From assembly GCF_047675955.1 (NCBI RefSeq), contig NC_132912.1, positions 19,194,500 through 19,258,499 of the forward strand: DNA of 64,000 nucleotides, in the 5' to 3' direction. Source of the stretch: Chlorocebus sabaeus (lineage: Eukaryota; Chordata; Mammalia; Primates; Cercopithecidae). Under the pieces are notes generated by a model, which searched no databases, was not told the origin of the DNA, and saw nothing but the letters and a program-made list of their open reading frames with translations. The translations under genes and the position numbers were made by a program. Of the stretch, positions 26,069 to 37,392 are shown piece after piece. Positions within the stretch are counted from its first letter, which is position 1; every line of letters begins with the position of its first letter.

Positions 26069-26407
26069 ATATTTAGATTTCCTAAAAAGACTTCTTCTTT
26101 CTTCAAACTAATATGCCTTTCAATTTTTTTCTATTTTTTTAAATGACACTAGGAAGCGATTGTATTAACTGTGTTATTTTTTTTTCCTGTATTCTGACGC
26201 AGTGAAATCTGGGGTCTTGGTGGACCTGGAGGGGTCTCACAGGGTAAGCTTATTCCTAGAGATAGTAAACAGCTCACCCTTTTCACGTAACCAGTGTGCT
26301 TGTCAAATACAAATCAACAAATCCAGAGCCCCTATCCCCATCCACTTCCTCTATTGTTGGGCTTTCACATACCCGGGCCACTACGCACCTGCCCTACACA
26401 CCCCAGG

Positions 26408-26800
26408 GCTAGTATATTAGTTTATTATGGCTGCCGTAACAAAGTACCTCAGACTGTGTTACTCAAACAACAGAAATTTATTTTCTCTTGATTCTTGAGG
26501 CCAGACATCTGAGTTCAGAATGTCAACAGGATTGATTGAGTTTTGTGTCCTTTCTTCTTGGCTTATAGATGACTGTCTTCTCCCTGTGTTTTCACATGGT
26601 CATTCTATACCTGACTATGACCTATACTCTAGTTATAAATACACCAGCCAGATTGGATTAGGGCCACCCGGTTACCTCATTTTACCTTAGTTAGCTGTAT
26701 AAAGGACATATTTCCAAATACAGTCACTTTCAGAAGTACTTTGGGTTAGCACTTCAACATCGGAATTTCGGGAGGTGTGATTTGGCCCATAATAACCAAG
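26408..26800 (-). mobile_element. MLT1 (MaLR) LTR, antisense
   Basis: Nearly the full MLT1 LTR in reverse: 'ggctgccgtaacaaagtacc', 'aacaacagaaatttattttc', 'cttcacatg'-type core, 'caaatacagtcactttcaga', and 'ggcccataataa' at the far end. Confidence 0.75.
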
Positions 26801-27082
26801 TTCCACACAACTAGAAACAGCTTCTATGTTCTAGGGCCTGCTGACATCATTTAAACTAGCCAGTCCTAGGCCTGCTAACCTTGCCTCCCTTGCTTCTCCT
26901 AGAAACCAGAAGAAAGTTTCTGGCCCACATTTCACTCCTCTTCCTCTGCCTCCTGACTGACTCACGCTGGGACTTTCCCATGTGCTCCCTCTTCTTGCAG
27001 AGGGGGTGTCTAGAGACACCCAAGATGAGGTCTATACTCTGGGTGACCAAATAATGTGTATAACAGAGCCCCATGACATGAA
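26801..27082. other. intronic block, unassigned
   Basis: Somewhat GC-rich sequence between the MLT1 LTR and a short L1 tail. It may be part of an older repeat; no domain is found in its short ORFs. Confidence 0.4.
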
Positions 27083-27160
27083 TTTCCTATATAACAAACC
27101 TGCACATGTATCCCGAAGTTAAAATTAAAGCTGCTTTTTTTTTAAAAAAAAAAAAAAAAG
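27083..27160 (+). mobile_element. very short L1 3' end
   Basis: 'tataacaaacctgcacatgt' followed by 'atcccgaagttaaaattaaa' and an A-tail is the last ~60 bp of a primate L1 in sense orientation. Confidence 0.55.
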
Positions 27161-27376
27161 AGAAAACAACTCATAGAGCTGAATACTGGAAAATAGGAAC
27201 TTTACCATATGTAAATTTATAAGTAATTTGAAAATGAAATGACCAATTTTTAAAGGTGAAAAATTCTGATGAGGAAGTTTATAAGTTTATATAGCTTATT
27301 TATTATGCTGTCATTTATGAAAATGAAGCTATTATTTTACCATATATATTTCTCTTTACTAAAAAAATATATCATA

Positions 27377-27594
27377 AGGTCAGGAGTTTGAGACTAGCCT
27401 GGCCAACATGGTGAAACCCTGTATCTACTAAAAATATAAAAATTAGCCAGGTGTGGTGGTGCATGCCTGTAATCCCAGCTACTGGGGAGGGTAAGACAGG
27501 AGAATCGCTTGAACCCGGGAGGCAGAAGTTGCAGTGAGCAGAGATCACGGCACTGTACTCCAGCCTGGGTGACAAACAAAAGAAAAAACAAAAA
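27377..27594 (+). mobile_element. Alu, 5'-truncated
   Basis: Starts 'aggtcaggagtttgagacta', contains the whole right monomer, ends in a degenerate A-tail. Confidence 0.92.
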
Positions 27595-28507
27595 AGTACA
27601 TATAAGCTATTTTATTTATAAAACTGCTTAGTATTAGGTATTTTCGCAGTTTCTGAACACTTTGCAAGTTGGACAATAAAACTAATTCTTTAATATGAAA
27701 GAAATTATTGAGACTATTTTCAGATTTTCAAACAATACCATTCTAACCTCTGCCCCTTCCAAGATGTGAAAATTTATTGTACATTTATTGAAAAGAGGAT
27801 CACTTTAGATTTTACCAAAGTAGCTAGTATGAAAAAAAAAAATCAAGACTTGCTATTGTGATTAAATAAGAACATGTTCAATCACTGACTCTTGAATAAT
27901 ACTGATTCCTAAAGAAACAGCTGATTATAATTTTGTATAATGATTTCATGCAGTCAGTGGCTCATAATCAGAATATTGTGAATATTCTGTGAATATTTTT
28001 AGATTGGTTTTTCAGGACTTTTCCTAAGTCTCATATGCAAATCCCTCAAATGTACCAATCATCCCTTTATTAGAATCTGAATGATGCATATATATTATCC
28101 AGTTAAATAACTAAGGACCTTTTTTTATTTTAGTTGCTTCCAGTTTTCTTTTAAGAGACAGTAACTGTTCCTTGAAATCCACTACTAATTAAGGAAAATT
28201 GACAAATTGTCTAAAACCTCTGGAGTAAAAACTGGATGTCAGTTATAACTTTTACCTCAATGGCCTTGAGACTTGGACTTCATTTTCTACCCTCAGAGAG
28301 TCTGGACAATTTCATTTAATTGGTTTGTGCTAGATAATATTTGAAGGATGGCAGGCCCTAGACATGTGGCTTCAGTGATATAGACACCTTGAAAGGGTTG
28401 GCAAAGCTTCATTCCACTAATCATGTATCATTGACGGAGGATTTGAAAACCCCTAAAATAATATTCTACGGCCAGATTGTGGTACAATGTAAGAATAAGA
28501 GAAAGAG

Positions 28508-28794
28508 AGTTGGGCATGGTGGCTCACGCCTGTAATCTCAGCACTTTGGGAGGCCAAGGTGGGCAGATCGCCTGAGGTCAGGAGTTCGAGACCAACCTCA
28601 ACCTGGCCAACATGATGAAACCTTTCTCTACTTAAAATACAGAAATTAGCCAGGTGTGGTGGCATGCACCTGTAATCCCAGCTACTTGGGAGACTGAGGC
28701 AGGAGAGTTGCTTGAACCTGAGAGATGGAGGTTGCAGTGAGCCAAGATTGTGCCACTGCACTCCAGCCAGCCTGGGCAACAGAGTGAGACTCTG

Positions 28795-28828
<34 letters not shown>
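28508..28828 (+). mobile_element. Alu, full-length
   Basis: Starts 'gttgggcatggtggctcacg', ends 'gactctgtctt' and about 29 A residues. Contains a small local repeat 'caacctcaacctgg'. Confidence 0.95.
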
Positions 28829-28830
<2 letters not shown>

Positions 28831-29149
28831 AGGAGAGAGTGAAGGAGGGAAAATTAATGTGAATATAAATAACTGACATATTTAAATAGCTTTGAGCTCT
28901 GGGATTGAATGCACTAAAATAAAAAGAGCTGTCCAGTTTTATTGATCAACAATTTATGCATGCCAGGCCAAAATACAAACTCATATGCCACTGTTTTTAT
29001 GGTTGTAAATTCCAGTTTTCAGGCCAAAGTTAGTAAAAGTGGTAGACCCTGGTGAAAGAAATTTAATACATTTGACAAAAGCTATGTTTTTAATTCCATG
29101 CAATTTGTACTCAACTGTTTTGCTTTTTTGTTTGTAGTACTTCTGGGTG

Positions 29150-29176
29150 TTTTTTTTTTTTTTTTTTTTTTTTTTT
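29150..29176. repeat. isolated 27-nt T homopolymer
   Basis: A pure T-run with no Alu or L1 body recognisable on either side. Confidence 0.95.
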
Positions 29177-29579
29177 GTCTAGTATAAATAGTGACAAATT
29201 AGAGATAATATACAACATTTAATTGAGCTATGACCAATATTTAGTTTTGTAGCTCTAGGGATAGAAGATTTGTAGCTATTATATGAATCTACAAAAATTA
29301 CAGTTTTAATTGTTTCATAGTAATCATTATTGTGCAATCTTAGCTTCATTTATCGCCAACATTCCCTTAATTGCATATGCAGCTTTATTTTCAGTGGATC
29401 TTACATTCAAGAGGATTTGCATATTCATCATTTGTAAACTCCCATTATGAGAAACCAGATTGTGGATGCATTCATAAATCATTTCCGTAACCAATTGCTT
29501 CAGTTTTATCACAAATAAAAGTGAAAATGATGTATATTGAGTCTACAGTCTTTTAAAAATTTTCATCAGGTTGTTCTTA

Positions 29580-29833
29580 GGTCATTTATTCATTTATCAA
29601 ACAAGTATACATTGAGCATCTATTATGCCAATAATTTTTTTAGGTAGTGGTGTGATAGCAGTGAAAAAACAAATAGTAATCATTGCATTCTCCAAGCTTA
29701 CAATTTAGTCAGGGAGAAAAATGATACTAAGCAAATAAATAATATAGTTTATGTCAAGTGGTGGTATTTGCTATGGAGAACAGTAAAGCAAAAAACTGTG
29801 AGAAGTTCCAGAAATGAGGATGAGATGAAGGAT
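29580..29833. repeat. L2-like 3' remnant
   Basis: 'gtcatttattcatttatcaa', 'cattgagcatctattatgcc' and 'agtcagggagaaaaatgata' follow the widespread L2 3'-end pattern. Diverged. Confidence 0.5.
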
Positions 29834-29962
29834 GGAGGTCATAAAATGTAGTTAGATTCTGGATGCATTTTATTGATAATGTGAAAATTTGCTGATGGAT
29901 TGCATGTTTGGTGAGAGAGAGAGAAAGAGATGAGTCTTGGAAGACTCCCAATTTCTCACCTT
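29834..29962. repeat. local duplication, segment A, copy 1
   Basis: Matches 31115-31250 over its whole length with scattered substitutions and a small GA-run difference; both contain 'gctgatggattgcatgtttg' and 'ggaagactcccaatttct'. Confidence 0.88.
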
Positions 29963-29967
29963 CACTC

Positions 29968-30003
29968 ATCTCATATTTAACTTTTTTAAGTTAAATATGA
30001 GAT
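29968..30003. repeat. perfect 16-bp inverted repeat at duplication junction
   Basis: Arms 29968-29983 and 29988-30003 are perfect reverse complements around a TTTT loop. The right arm is the start of segment B; the left arm has no counterpart in the second copy. Confidence 0.9.
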
Positions 30004-30187
30004 TTGGCAATATAGAGGTCAATCTCGATATATGCAGTTTCAGGGGAGCGGTAAAGGTGACCAAAAAACAAACAAAACAAAGAAGGAATAAAATACTGAT
30101 CTGTGCTACAACATGGATGAGCCTCAAAAACATTTTGCTGAGTGAAAGAAGCCAAGCACAAAGGCTACAGCCTTCATGATTCCATTT
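29989..30187. repeat. local duplication, segment B, copy 1
   Basis: Matches 32430-32627 closely. Both share 'atatatgcagtttcagggga' and run into the same L1M-type 3' end ('tttgctgagtgaaagaagcc'). Confidence 0.88.
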
Positions 30188-30282
30188 AAATCGTCAGTAT
30201 GTTCACATTAAAATATGTAATCTGAGAAAAATAGCCAAAGAATAGAGGAAACAAGCCATGTGAATATTAGATAGTTGACAAA

Positions 30283-30865
30283 AAGAGTCACGCTCTGTAA
30301 AATATTAAAGGAGATTTATTCTGAGCCAAACATGAGTGACCAATGGGTCATGACACAGTCCTCAGGAGATCCTGAGAACAGATGCCCAGGGCGGTCGGGC
30401 TACAAGTTGGTTTGATACAATTTAGGGAGACATAAAATGTCAATCAATGCATGCAAGATGTACATTGGTTGAGTTTAGAAAGGCAGAACAACTGGGAGAG
30501 GGGGCTTCCAGGTCATAGGTGGATTCAAAGATTTTCTGATTGACTATCGGTTGAGTTATTATCTAAAGACCTGGAATATAGGAAGGCATTCTAGGTTACA
30601 GTAAGAGGTGGTGGAGACCAAGGTTTTATCATGTAGATGAAGCCTCCAGGTAGCAAGCTTCAGAGAGAATAGACTGTAGATGTTTCTTATCAGACTTAGT
30701 TTGTTCTACCAGTAATTGCAAAAGGGAGGAGGGTATAATGAGGCATGTCTGGCTTCACTTTCCCATCATGGCCTGAACCAATTTTACAGGTTAACTTTGG
30801 AATGTCCGTGGATGAGAGGAGGGGTCCATTCAGATGGCTGGGGGCTTAGGGTTTAATTTTTTTAT
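30283..30865 (-). mobile_element. ERV-type LTR, antisense
   Basis: 'ttaaaggagatttattctga' carries the reverse of an AATAAA signal at the left, and the block continues with 'cctcaggagatcctgagaac', 'gacctggaatataggaagg' and 'agatgaagcctccaggtagc', a pattern I know from human ERV LTRs. Solo; family not named with confidence. Confidence 0.55.
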
Positions 30866-31114
30866 TTATAGATCCAGCGATAAATGCAAGGCCTTGAAGA
30901 AAGAGTCCTTGGTTTATATGAGGAAGGCCATAGTAAAGCATTGATGTTTACTTCATGTAGGATGAAAACCCTGGAAGAGCAGAGGAGACATGATCTGACC
31001 CACATATCTAAGATTATAGTGGAGCAAGGACAACCACAGGAAGACAAATTAAGAAGTTACTAAGACGATCAAGAAGGAGATGGTGTTTCCTGAGCCAGAG
31101 TTGGTAGTAGCAGT

Positions 31115-31250
31115 GGAGGTTATAAAATGTAGTTAGATTCTGGATGTGCTTTATTGATAATGCAGAAATTTGCTGATGGATTGCATGTTTGGTGAGAGAG
31201 GAGAGAGAGAGAAATAGATGAGTCGTGGAAGACTCCCAATTTCTTGCCTT
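31115..31250. repeat. local duplication, segment A, copy 2
   Basis: Counterpart of 29834-29962. Confidence 0.88.
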
Positions 31251-31324
31251 AGCTAGACGGATGGGGTTTCATTAACTGGGATAAGAAAGGTTGTGGGAAG
31301 AGAAAATTTAGGTTGAGAAAAATC

Positions 31325-31990
31325 AGAAGTTTATTTGAGATAGTAACCGCCCATGGGGTTCACCTTGCCTACTGCCTCGAAAGAGCCAATTGATCAAGAC
31401 AGGGGAATTGCAATAGAGAAAGAGTAATTCACACAGAGCTGGCTATGTGGGAGACTGGAGTTATATTAACACTCAAATCAATCTCCCTGAGCATTCAGGG
31501 AGCAGAGTTTTTAAGGATAACTTGGTGGGCGGGGGGAAGCCAGTGAGCCAGGAGTGCTGACTGGTCAGAGATGAAATCACAGGGAGTCAGAGCTGTCTTC
31601 TTGTGCTCAGTCAGTTCCTAGGATGAGGCCACAAGATCAGATGAGCCAGTTTATTGACCTGGGTGGTGCCAGTTGATCCATCAAGTGCAGGGTCTGCAAA
31701 ATATGTCAAGCACTGATCTTAGGAGCAGTTTAGGGAGGGTCAGAATCTTATAGCCTCCAGCTGCATGACTCCAAAACCATAATTTCTAATCTTGTGGCTA
31801 ATGTTAGTCCTACAAAGGCCATCTAGTCCCCATGCAAGAAGGTGGTCTGCTTTGGGAAAGGGCTGTTACCAACTTTGTTTAAACTATAAACTAAGTTCCT
31901 CCCAAAGTTAGTCCAGCCTACACCCAGGAATGAGCAAGGAGAGCTTGGAAGGTAGAAGTAAGATGGAGTCAATTAAGTTAGATCTCTTTC
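31325..31990 (-). mobile_element. second LTR-like block, antisense
   Basis: Distinct composition, with 'gggaattgcaatagagaaag', 'tgggagactggagttatat' and 'aagatggagtcaattaagtt', typical of an antisense ERV LTR. It lies between segments A and B of copy 2 and accounts for part of the larger A-B spacing there. Confidence 0.5.
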
Positions 31991-32429
31991 ACTATCTCAG
32001 TTATACTTTTGCAAAGGTGTTTTCAAGATTTAGACCTATTTCTGTGACCCGAGGGAAGAGGCTTAAGTCAGTAACAGGATATTGCTGGAGTGTAGAGTTG
32101 GAGTCCAGCAAAAATTTTGGGCCTGAGGTATAATTTTATGAGTCATCAGCATTTAGGAAAGGATTTAATGGCATGTGACTAGGTGATATTAACAAGGTTG
32201 TGGGTTTGTAAAGAGGAGAAGAGATGGAAGGACTGAGCTTTGAGGCAGTCCTATGTTGAGCAGATGGGGGAAAACCACAAGAGAGACTGAGAAAAAAATA
32301 GCTGGCAACATGAGCAGAAAACCAGAAGAGAGATTTATGCAAAAGCCTGGTGAAGAAAATATTTCAAGAAAAAGGGAGTGAGCAGCTCTGTCCAATAATA
32401 ATGATATGTCAAGTATGTTGAAGAAAAAA
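31991..32429. repeat. old interspersed repeat, unassigned
   Basis: GA-rich text ('gagtcatcagcatttaggaa', 'gaggcagtcctatgttgagc') with the feel of an old, common mammalian repeat whose family I cannot name. Apparently resumes at 33480. Confidence 0.4.
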
Positions 32430-32627
32430 AGTTAAATATGTGATTTGGCAATGTAGAGGTCAATCTTGATATATGCAGTTTCAGGGGAGTGGTAAAGGTG
32501 ACCAAAAAACAAACAAACAAAGAAGGAATAAAATACTGATCCATGTTACAGCATGGATGAACCTCAAAAACATTTTGCTGAGTGAAAGAAGCCAAGCACA
32601 AAGGCTACAACCTCCATGATTCCATTT
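32430..32627. repeat. local duplication, segment B, copy 2
   Basis: Counterpart of 29989-30187. Confidence 0.88.
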
Positions 32628-32816
32628 GTGTGAAATAGCCAGAGGTGGAAATCCATAGAGATAGAAATCAGATGTAGTGGCTGCCAGGGGAGGAGGGGAG
32701 AAGAGAGAACGGTGAAGTGACTGAGGGGTACAAGTGATGAAAATGTCTTGGAATTAGGTAGTTTGATAATTGCACAACATTGCAAATTTAATAAAAGCCA
32801 CTGACTTGTACACTTT
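32516..32816 (+). mobile_element. L1M-type 3' end, interrupted by two Alus
   Basis: 'acagcatggatgaacctcaa', 'gccaagcacaaaggctacaa', 'ggtagtttgataattgcaca' follow the 3' end of old L1 elements. The sequence resumes after the Alus at 33396-33470 ('acactttaaaatagataaaa'). Confidence 0.65.
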
Positions 32817-33108
32817 TTTTTGGTTGAAGCAGAATTTCACTCTTGTTGCCCATGCTGGAGTGTGGTGGCATGATCTCAGCTCACTACAACCTCTGCCTCC
32901 CGGGTTCAAGTGATTCTCCTGTCTCACCTCCTGAGTAGCTGGGACTACAGGCATGCACCACCACCCCTGGCTAATTTTTGTATTTCTAGTAGAGACGGAG
33001 TTTTGCCATGTTGGTCAGGCTTATCTCAAACTCCTGACCTCAGGTGATCCACCTGTCTCAGCCTCCCCAAAGTGCCGGGATTACAGGCATGAGCCACTGT
33101 TCCTAGTC
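32817..33108 (-). mobile_element. Alu, antisense, inserted in the tail of the next Alu
   Basis: Complete antisense Alu. The 13-bp word 'acttgtacacttt' lies at its left (32804-32816) and beyond the second Alu (33396-33408), but not between the two. Confidence 0.93.
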
Positions 33109-33395
33109 TTTTTTTTTTTTTCGACGGAGCTCTGTCACCCAGGTTGAAGTGCAGTGGTGCGATCTCGACTCACTGCAACCTCCGCCTCCTGGGTTCAAGC
33201 GATTCTCCCGTCTCAGATTTCCTAGCTGGGATTGCAGGCGTGTACCACCACAACTTGCTAATATTTGTATTTTTGGTAGAGATGGGGTTTCACCATGTTG
33301 GCCAGGCTGGTCTCAAACTCCTGAACTCAAGTGATCCACCTGCCTCGGCCTCCCAAAGTGCTGGGATCACAGGCATGAGCCACTGTGCCTGGCCT
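33109..33395 (-). mobile_element. Alu, antisense, host of the nested insertion
   Basis: T-run 33109-33121 then 'gctctgtcacccaggttgaa', ending 'gagccactgtgcctggcct'. Shares the outer 13-bp target-site duplication with the Alu at 32817. Confidence 0.93.
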
Positions 33396-33479
33396 ACTTG
33401 TACACTTTAAAATAGATAAAATGGAAATGGTAAGTGATATGTTTTGTGATGTTTATCTCAATTTTTAAAAAACCATTAT

Positions 33480-34780
33480 TGACATAGGTTTAAGAGAGAA
33501 TAGGAGGGGAAAGAACTGGTGTTGGAGTCAGTGTGAGAATAGGCAGAACTTTGAGAAGTTAGTTGGAGAAGGTTGTCGGGTCAGGAGAGTGTTTTTCTAA
33601 GATGGGTGAAGTTTTGGCCATTTAGGTCCTGAAGGAAATGATCTTGTTGAGAAAGAGAACACACTGTTGTAAATGAGAGGAGAGGAAATTGGCAGCATGA
33701 TTCCTTAAATAGCCAACAGAGATGAAATTTCTGTCTTAATGGAAGACGTCATCCAGAGAAGGGTATGGAGAGTTGACCCGTTCCTACAGAGGGCAAAGCA
33801 TGTGGACAGCCGGCCAGTGAGATTGATGATGAGACTTGTAAAGTTTTCTTCTGATTTCTCTCATCTTCCAAATGAAATATGAAGCAAGATAGTAAGCTGA
33901 GAATAATGATAGGAAAAGAAGAGCTAGAAGTTAAAAGAGGGAATAGAAGGCTTTGAACAATTGTCTAGGAATGCGGAAAAGGAAAGAATGAGGGTCACCA
34001 TGACACCATGCAGTGAGTAGTCATCAATACGATGTCATTTCTGTTTGCATGATTGTGAACAAAGTGAAATCTGCATGATTTCTTCACTCCATTCAGCTGT
34101 ACAGATACAGGCTAGAGTAGGTGAAGGGATGTATTTTCTAGAGTTTTTGCCATGAGAGTATGGAGAAATATGAGCATGGCCAAGGAATGATTGCTTGTCT
34201 GACATCTGTAATAAAGGAAATGAAGACATGATATGTGAGGGAAATAATTGAAAAGAATTTAGGACACTGGGCTTGTAGAACCTGGCCCAGTCGAAATATT
34301 GTTAGAGTAGAGATATGAAAAGAAGTGAGCTGGAAAGCTAGGGATGATGGTTGGGGAGCGGACCACTTGAAATTAAGACAAGGAAACGTTATCATCATTA
34401 GTAATGGTAATACTCCTTTTGAAGAGTGGTGGCAGAGGTGGTTTTTCATGAAAGTTCTCCTTCAAGGTCATCAATAAGAAGAGATCAAGAAACTGAGAAG
34501 CAAATAAAAGTGAATATTGAAATGACAAAGAATGACAGTGAGCTCAGAGCTAGAATCTTCAGGGGTTGAGGGACAGGGCACCCTCAGGGATCACCCACAG
34601 TGTCTGTAGGTGATTATAACAAGCTGGAACACTGAGGGGTGCCATTTGACATCATGAGAGTCAAAGCTTGGGTATCTAGGAAGGTCAGAGGGAGAACTGT
34701 CTGCAAGTGATATGGGCAGGAAGGACTCCTAGTCTACCTTCAAGTCTTATATTAGGAGGGCTTGGGGAAAGGAAAACAAA
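33480..34780. other. intron; probably old repeat
   Basis: GA-rich sequence continuing the style of 31991-32429. No coding block; family not named. Confidence 0.4.
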
Positions 34781-34793
34781 AAAACAGGCACAA

Positions 34794-35124
34794 CTTTTTT
34801 TTATTTTTTATTTTTTATTTTTTATTATTTTTTAGATGGAGTCTTGCTGTGTTGCCCAGGCTAGAGTGAAGTAGCGTGACCTTGGCTTACTGCAACCTCT
34901 GCCTCCTGGGTTCAAGCGATTCTCCTGCCTCAGCCTCCCTAGTAGCTGGGATTGTGGATGCATGACACCACGCCCAGCTAATTTTTTCATTTTTAGTAGA
35001 GACGGGGTTTTGCCATGTTGGCCAGGCTGGTGTCAAACTCCTGAACTCAGGTGATCCACCCGCCTTGGCCTCCCAAAGGCCGGTCCATGGCTGGGATTAA
35101 AGGTGTGAGCCACCATGGCCGGCC
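34794..35124 (-). mobile_element. Alu, antisense, with target-site duplication
   Basis: Flanked by 'aacaggcacaa' at 34783-34793 and 35125-35135. A T/ATTTTT-rich tail starts it. The right end carries a small extra segment, 'ggccggtccatgg', near 35078. Confidence 0.94.
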
Positions 35125-35558
35125 AACAGGCACAATTTGAGAAAGCTCCAGAGAAAGCAGTTCCAGGGAAGATCTACCTTCAGGTTTAATGGGACACCAT
35201 ATCTTGTATTGGACATATATATAACTGTCTTTCAAATGGTAGACTCTGAGTTCTAACATTAGACAGTTTTTTCACTCCTGTGAGGGACTGGCTTTGGGAC
35301 TTGCCAGTCACTATGGAGATATGATTAAAATCCCGAAACACTGGCATGGTTGTTTTGTTCTGTTTTTCTCTGTCTCTATGTGAGTGGTGTGTGTGTATGT
35401 GTGTGAGTGAGAGAGAGAGATAGGGTTACCTAAAGGGTGGTAGAGAAATTGGTTACAGAGTGCTTTGTAGAATGAATATTAACATTAAAAAAAAAAAATA
35501 CTTGAGTCTTTCCAGTTGCACCTGCATTTCACTTCTTGCCAATCTTTAAATTTAACAG

Positions 35559-35660
35559 ATGGAATTTTACTGTGTCAGGAAGCACTGAATGCTGAGCAGG
35601 AGCTATGCCATCCAGATACAGATCTCTGCAGATTTGATACTACAGATGAAGAATTGAAAT
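35559..35660 (+). CDS. MALRD1: MALRD1 internal exon: linker between MAM domains
   Basis: A 102-nt exon, acceptor 'tttaacag', donor 'gtgagt', phase 1 at both ends. The peptide begins D-GILLCQEALNAEQ, passes CHPDTDLCRF and ends in an acidic DEELK. Three cysteines and a following acidic run recall an LDLa module that has lost its calcium cage, but it lacks the SDE motif and I call it a linker. The symmetric phase (1-1) means its loss would keep the frame. It is bracketed by Alus of opposite orientation at 34794 and 35971. Confidence 0.87.
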
Positions 35661-35970
35661 GTGAGTGTTAAATTGAGATATTCACTTTTCTGGTGTATAA
35701 GCAATATATGAGACCCAGAGACCATTCACAAGCCAACCTATGTTGACATTAATGTCCTAGTTTTAGCTGGAGTGTTATTGGGAGGCTGTGGTGGTTTATA
35801 CCAAATACATCAATTTAAAGCCATGTCATTTTGTAAAACAAACTGAAACCATCTTGAAACTATATGCAATGTTTCTTCTTTAAATTTCAGTGTGATTATG
35901 AATAGTAAATAATTTAACTAATCTAATCCCATAAAGTAGGTAAGGCAAAATATAAAGCCATTTTAAAAAT

Positions 35971-36092
35971 AGTTGACTGGGTATCGTGGCTCATGCCTAT
36001 AATCCCAGTGCTTTGAGAGGCTGGGATGAGAGGATTGCTTGAGGCCAAGAGCTCAAAATTAGCCTGGGCAGTATAGCAAGATGTCATCTCTA

Positions 36093-36133
<41 letters not shown>

Positions 36134-36291
36134 ACCCGGGCATGGTAGTGTGCACCTGTGGTCCTAGCTACTTGGGAGGCTGAGGCTGGAATATTGCTTG
36201 AGCCCAGGAGTTTGAGGCTATAGTGGGCTCTGATTGCACCACTGCATTTGGCCTGGGTGACAGAGCGAGACCCTGTCTCTTAACAAAATTA
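35971..36291 (+). mobile_element. Alu, full-length, old (AluJ-like)
   Basis: Diverged Alu with 'gagcccaggagtttgaggct', a J-type feature. The central A-rich linker has grown to about 36 A residues (36094-36130). Confidence 0.92.
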
Positions 36292-36588
36292 AGACATATT
36301 GTGACGGAAGTTGTGACGCATACAAGAAAAACTAGGAATCTCCTTTTTTTAATGCAATGGTTCTCATTTGAGAGAATATCGTACATGTGGATCAACTGAA
36401 AAATTTTTCAAAATAGAGTTGCTGGTACACTCTAAGACTTATTGAATTCCAACTTCCAGATGTAAATTAGTATGTGCTAATGTGTATGTGTGTATATAAG
36501 CCTTTTGGTTGATTACAATACGTAACCTGGTTAAGCAGCCACTCTAGCAGACTAATAGTCCACCAAGATCTTTTTCTCCCCTGTTTAG

Positions 36589-36735
36589 TGTGTCAGGCCT
36601 GTGGGTTTGAATTTGACATGTGTGAGTGGACATCAGAGGCATCTGTTGGCCAAATTTCCTGGATGCGCACAAAAGCGAGAGAGGTCCCTGCATTAGAATC
36701 CACACCTCAGCAGGATCAAGGAGGTGGTGATGAAG
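36589..36735 (+). CDS. MALRD1: MALRD1 internal exon: MAM domain, N-terminal part
   Basis: A 147-nt exon, acceptor 'ctgtttag', donor 'gtagga', phase 1 at both ends. It encodes CGFEFDMCEW, the MAM opening motif (C-x-FE-x-x-x-C-x-W), then QISWMRTKAR and a Gln/Gly-rich end. The usual Asp-His-Thr of MAM domains is missing; QQDQGGGDEG stands in that place. Length and phase equal those of the MAM N-terminal exon at 58164, which supports duplication of a domain-exon unit. Reading past the donor soon meets a stop. Known for the family: extracellular disulphide-bonded adhesion module. Confidence 0.9.
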
Positions 36736-37030
36736 GTAGGAAAAAAATATCTTTTGTGTATTACTTTTAGAATTCTGCTTTATGGTGACTAGTTATAAGA
36801 CATTACATAGGGGGCGTTGGTGAATATACTGAGTATATTTTATTGAAAATACACCCTGCAATAGGAGCTGAAGGTGAAAATAACAATTATGTTTCCAACA
36901 GTGTAAAAGAAGAGTTGTACTAGGTGAACAATTTTTTTTAAGTTTTATTATTTCCTTCAGGAGTTATTATTGTGTGAACAAAAAGGAGAAGTATTAAAAT
37001 GTTTTTTTTTTTGTTATGCCTGTTAGCTTT

Positions 37031-37061
37031 CTTTTCTTTTCTTTTCTTTTCTTTTCTTTTC

Positions 37062-37085
<24 letters not shown>
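37031..37085. repeat. (TTTTC)n microsatellite
   Basis: About eleven CTTTT units that continue the tail of the Alu that follows. Confidence 0.95.
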
Positions 37086-37097
<12 letters not shown>

Positions 37098-37380
37098 AAA
37101 AGAGTCTTACTCTGTCACCCAGGTTGGAATGCAGTGATGAGATCTCGGCTCACTGCAACCCCCGCCTCCTCGGTTCAAGCGATTCTCCTGCCTCCGCCTC
37201 CTGAGAAGCTAGGACTACAGGCACGTGCCACCATGCCTGGATAATTTTTGAATTTTTAGTAGAGACATAATTTCAACATGTTGGCCAGGCTGGTCTCAAA
37301 CTCCTGACCTCAAGTGTTCCACCAACCTTAGCCTCCCAAAGTGCTGGGATTACAGGTGTAAGCCATTGTGCCTGGCCAAG
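37086..37380 (-). mobile_element. Alu, antisense
   Basis: Full antisense Alu. Imperfect target-site duplication 'cctgttagcttt' 37019-37030 and 'tctgctagcttt' 37381-37392. Confidence 0.93.
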
Positions 37381-37392
37381 TCTGCTAGCTTT

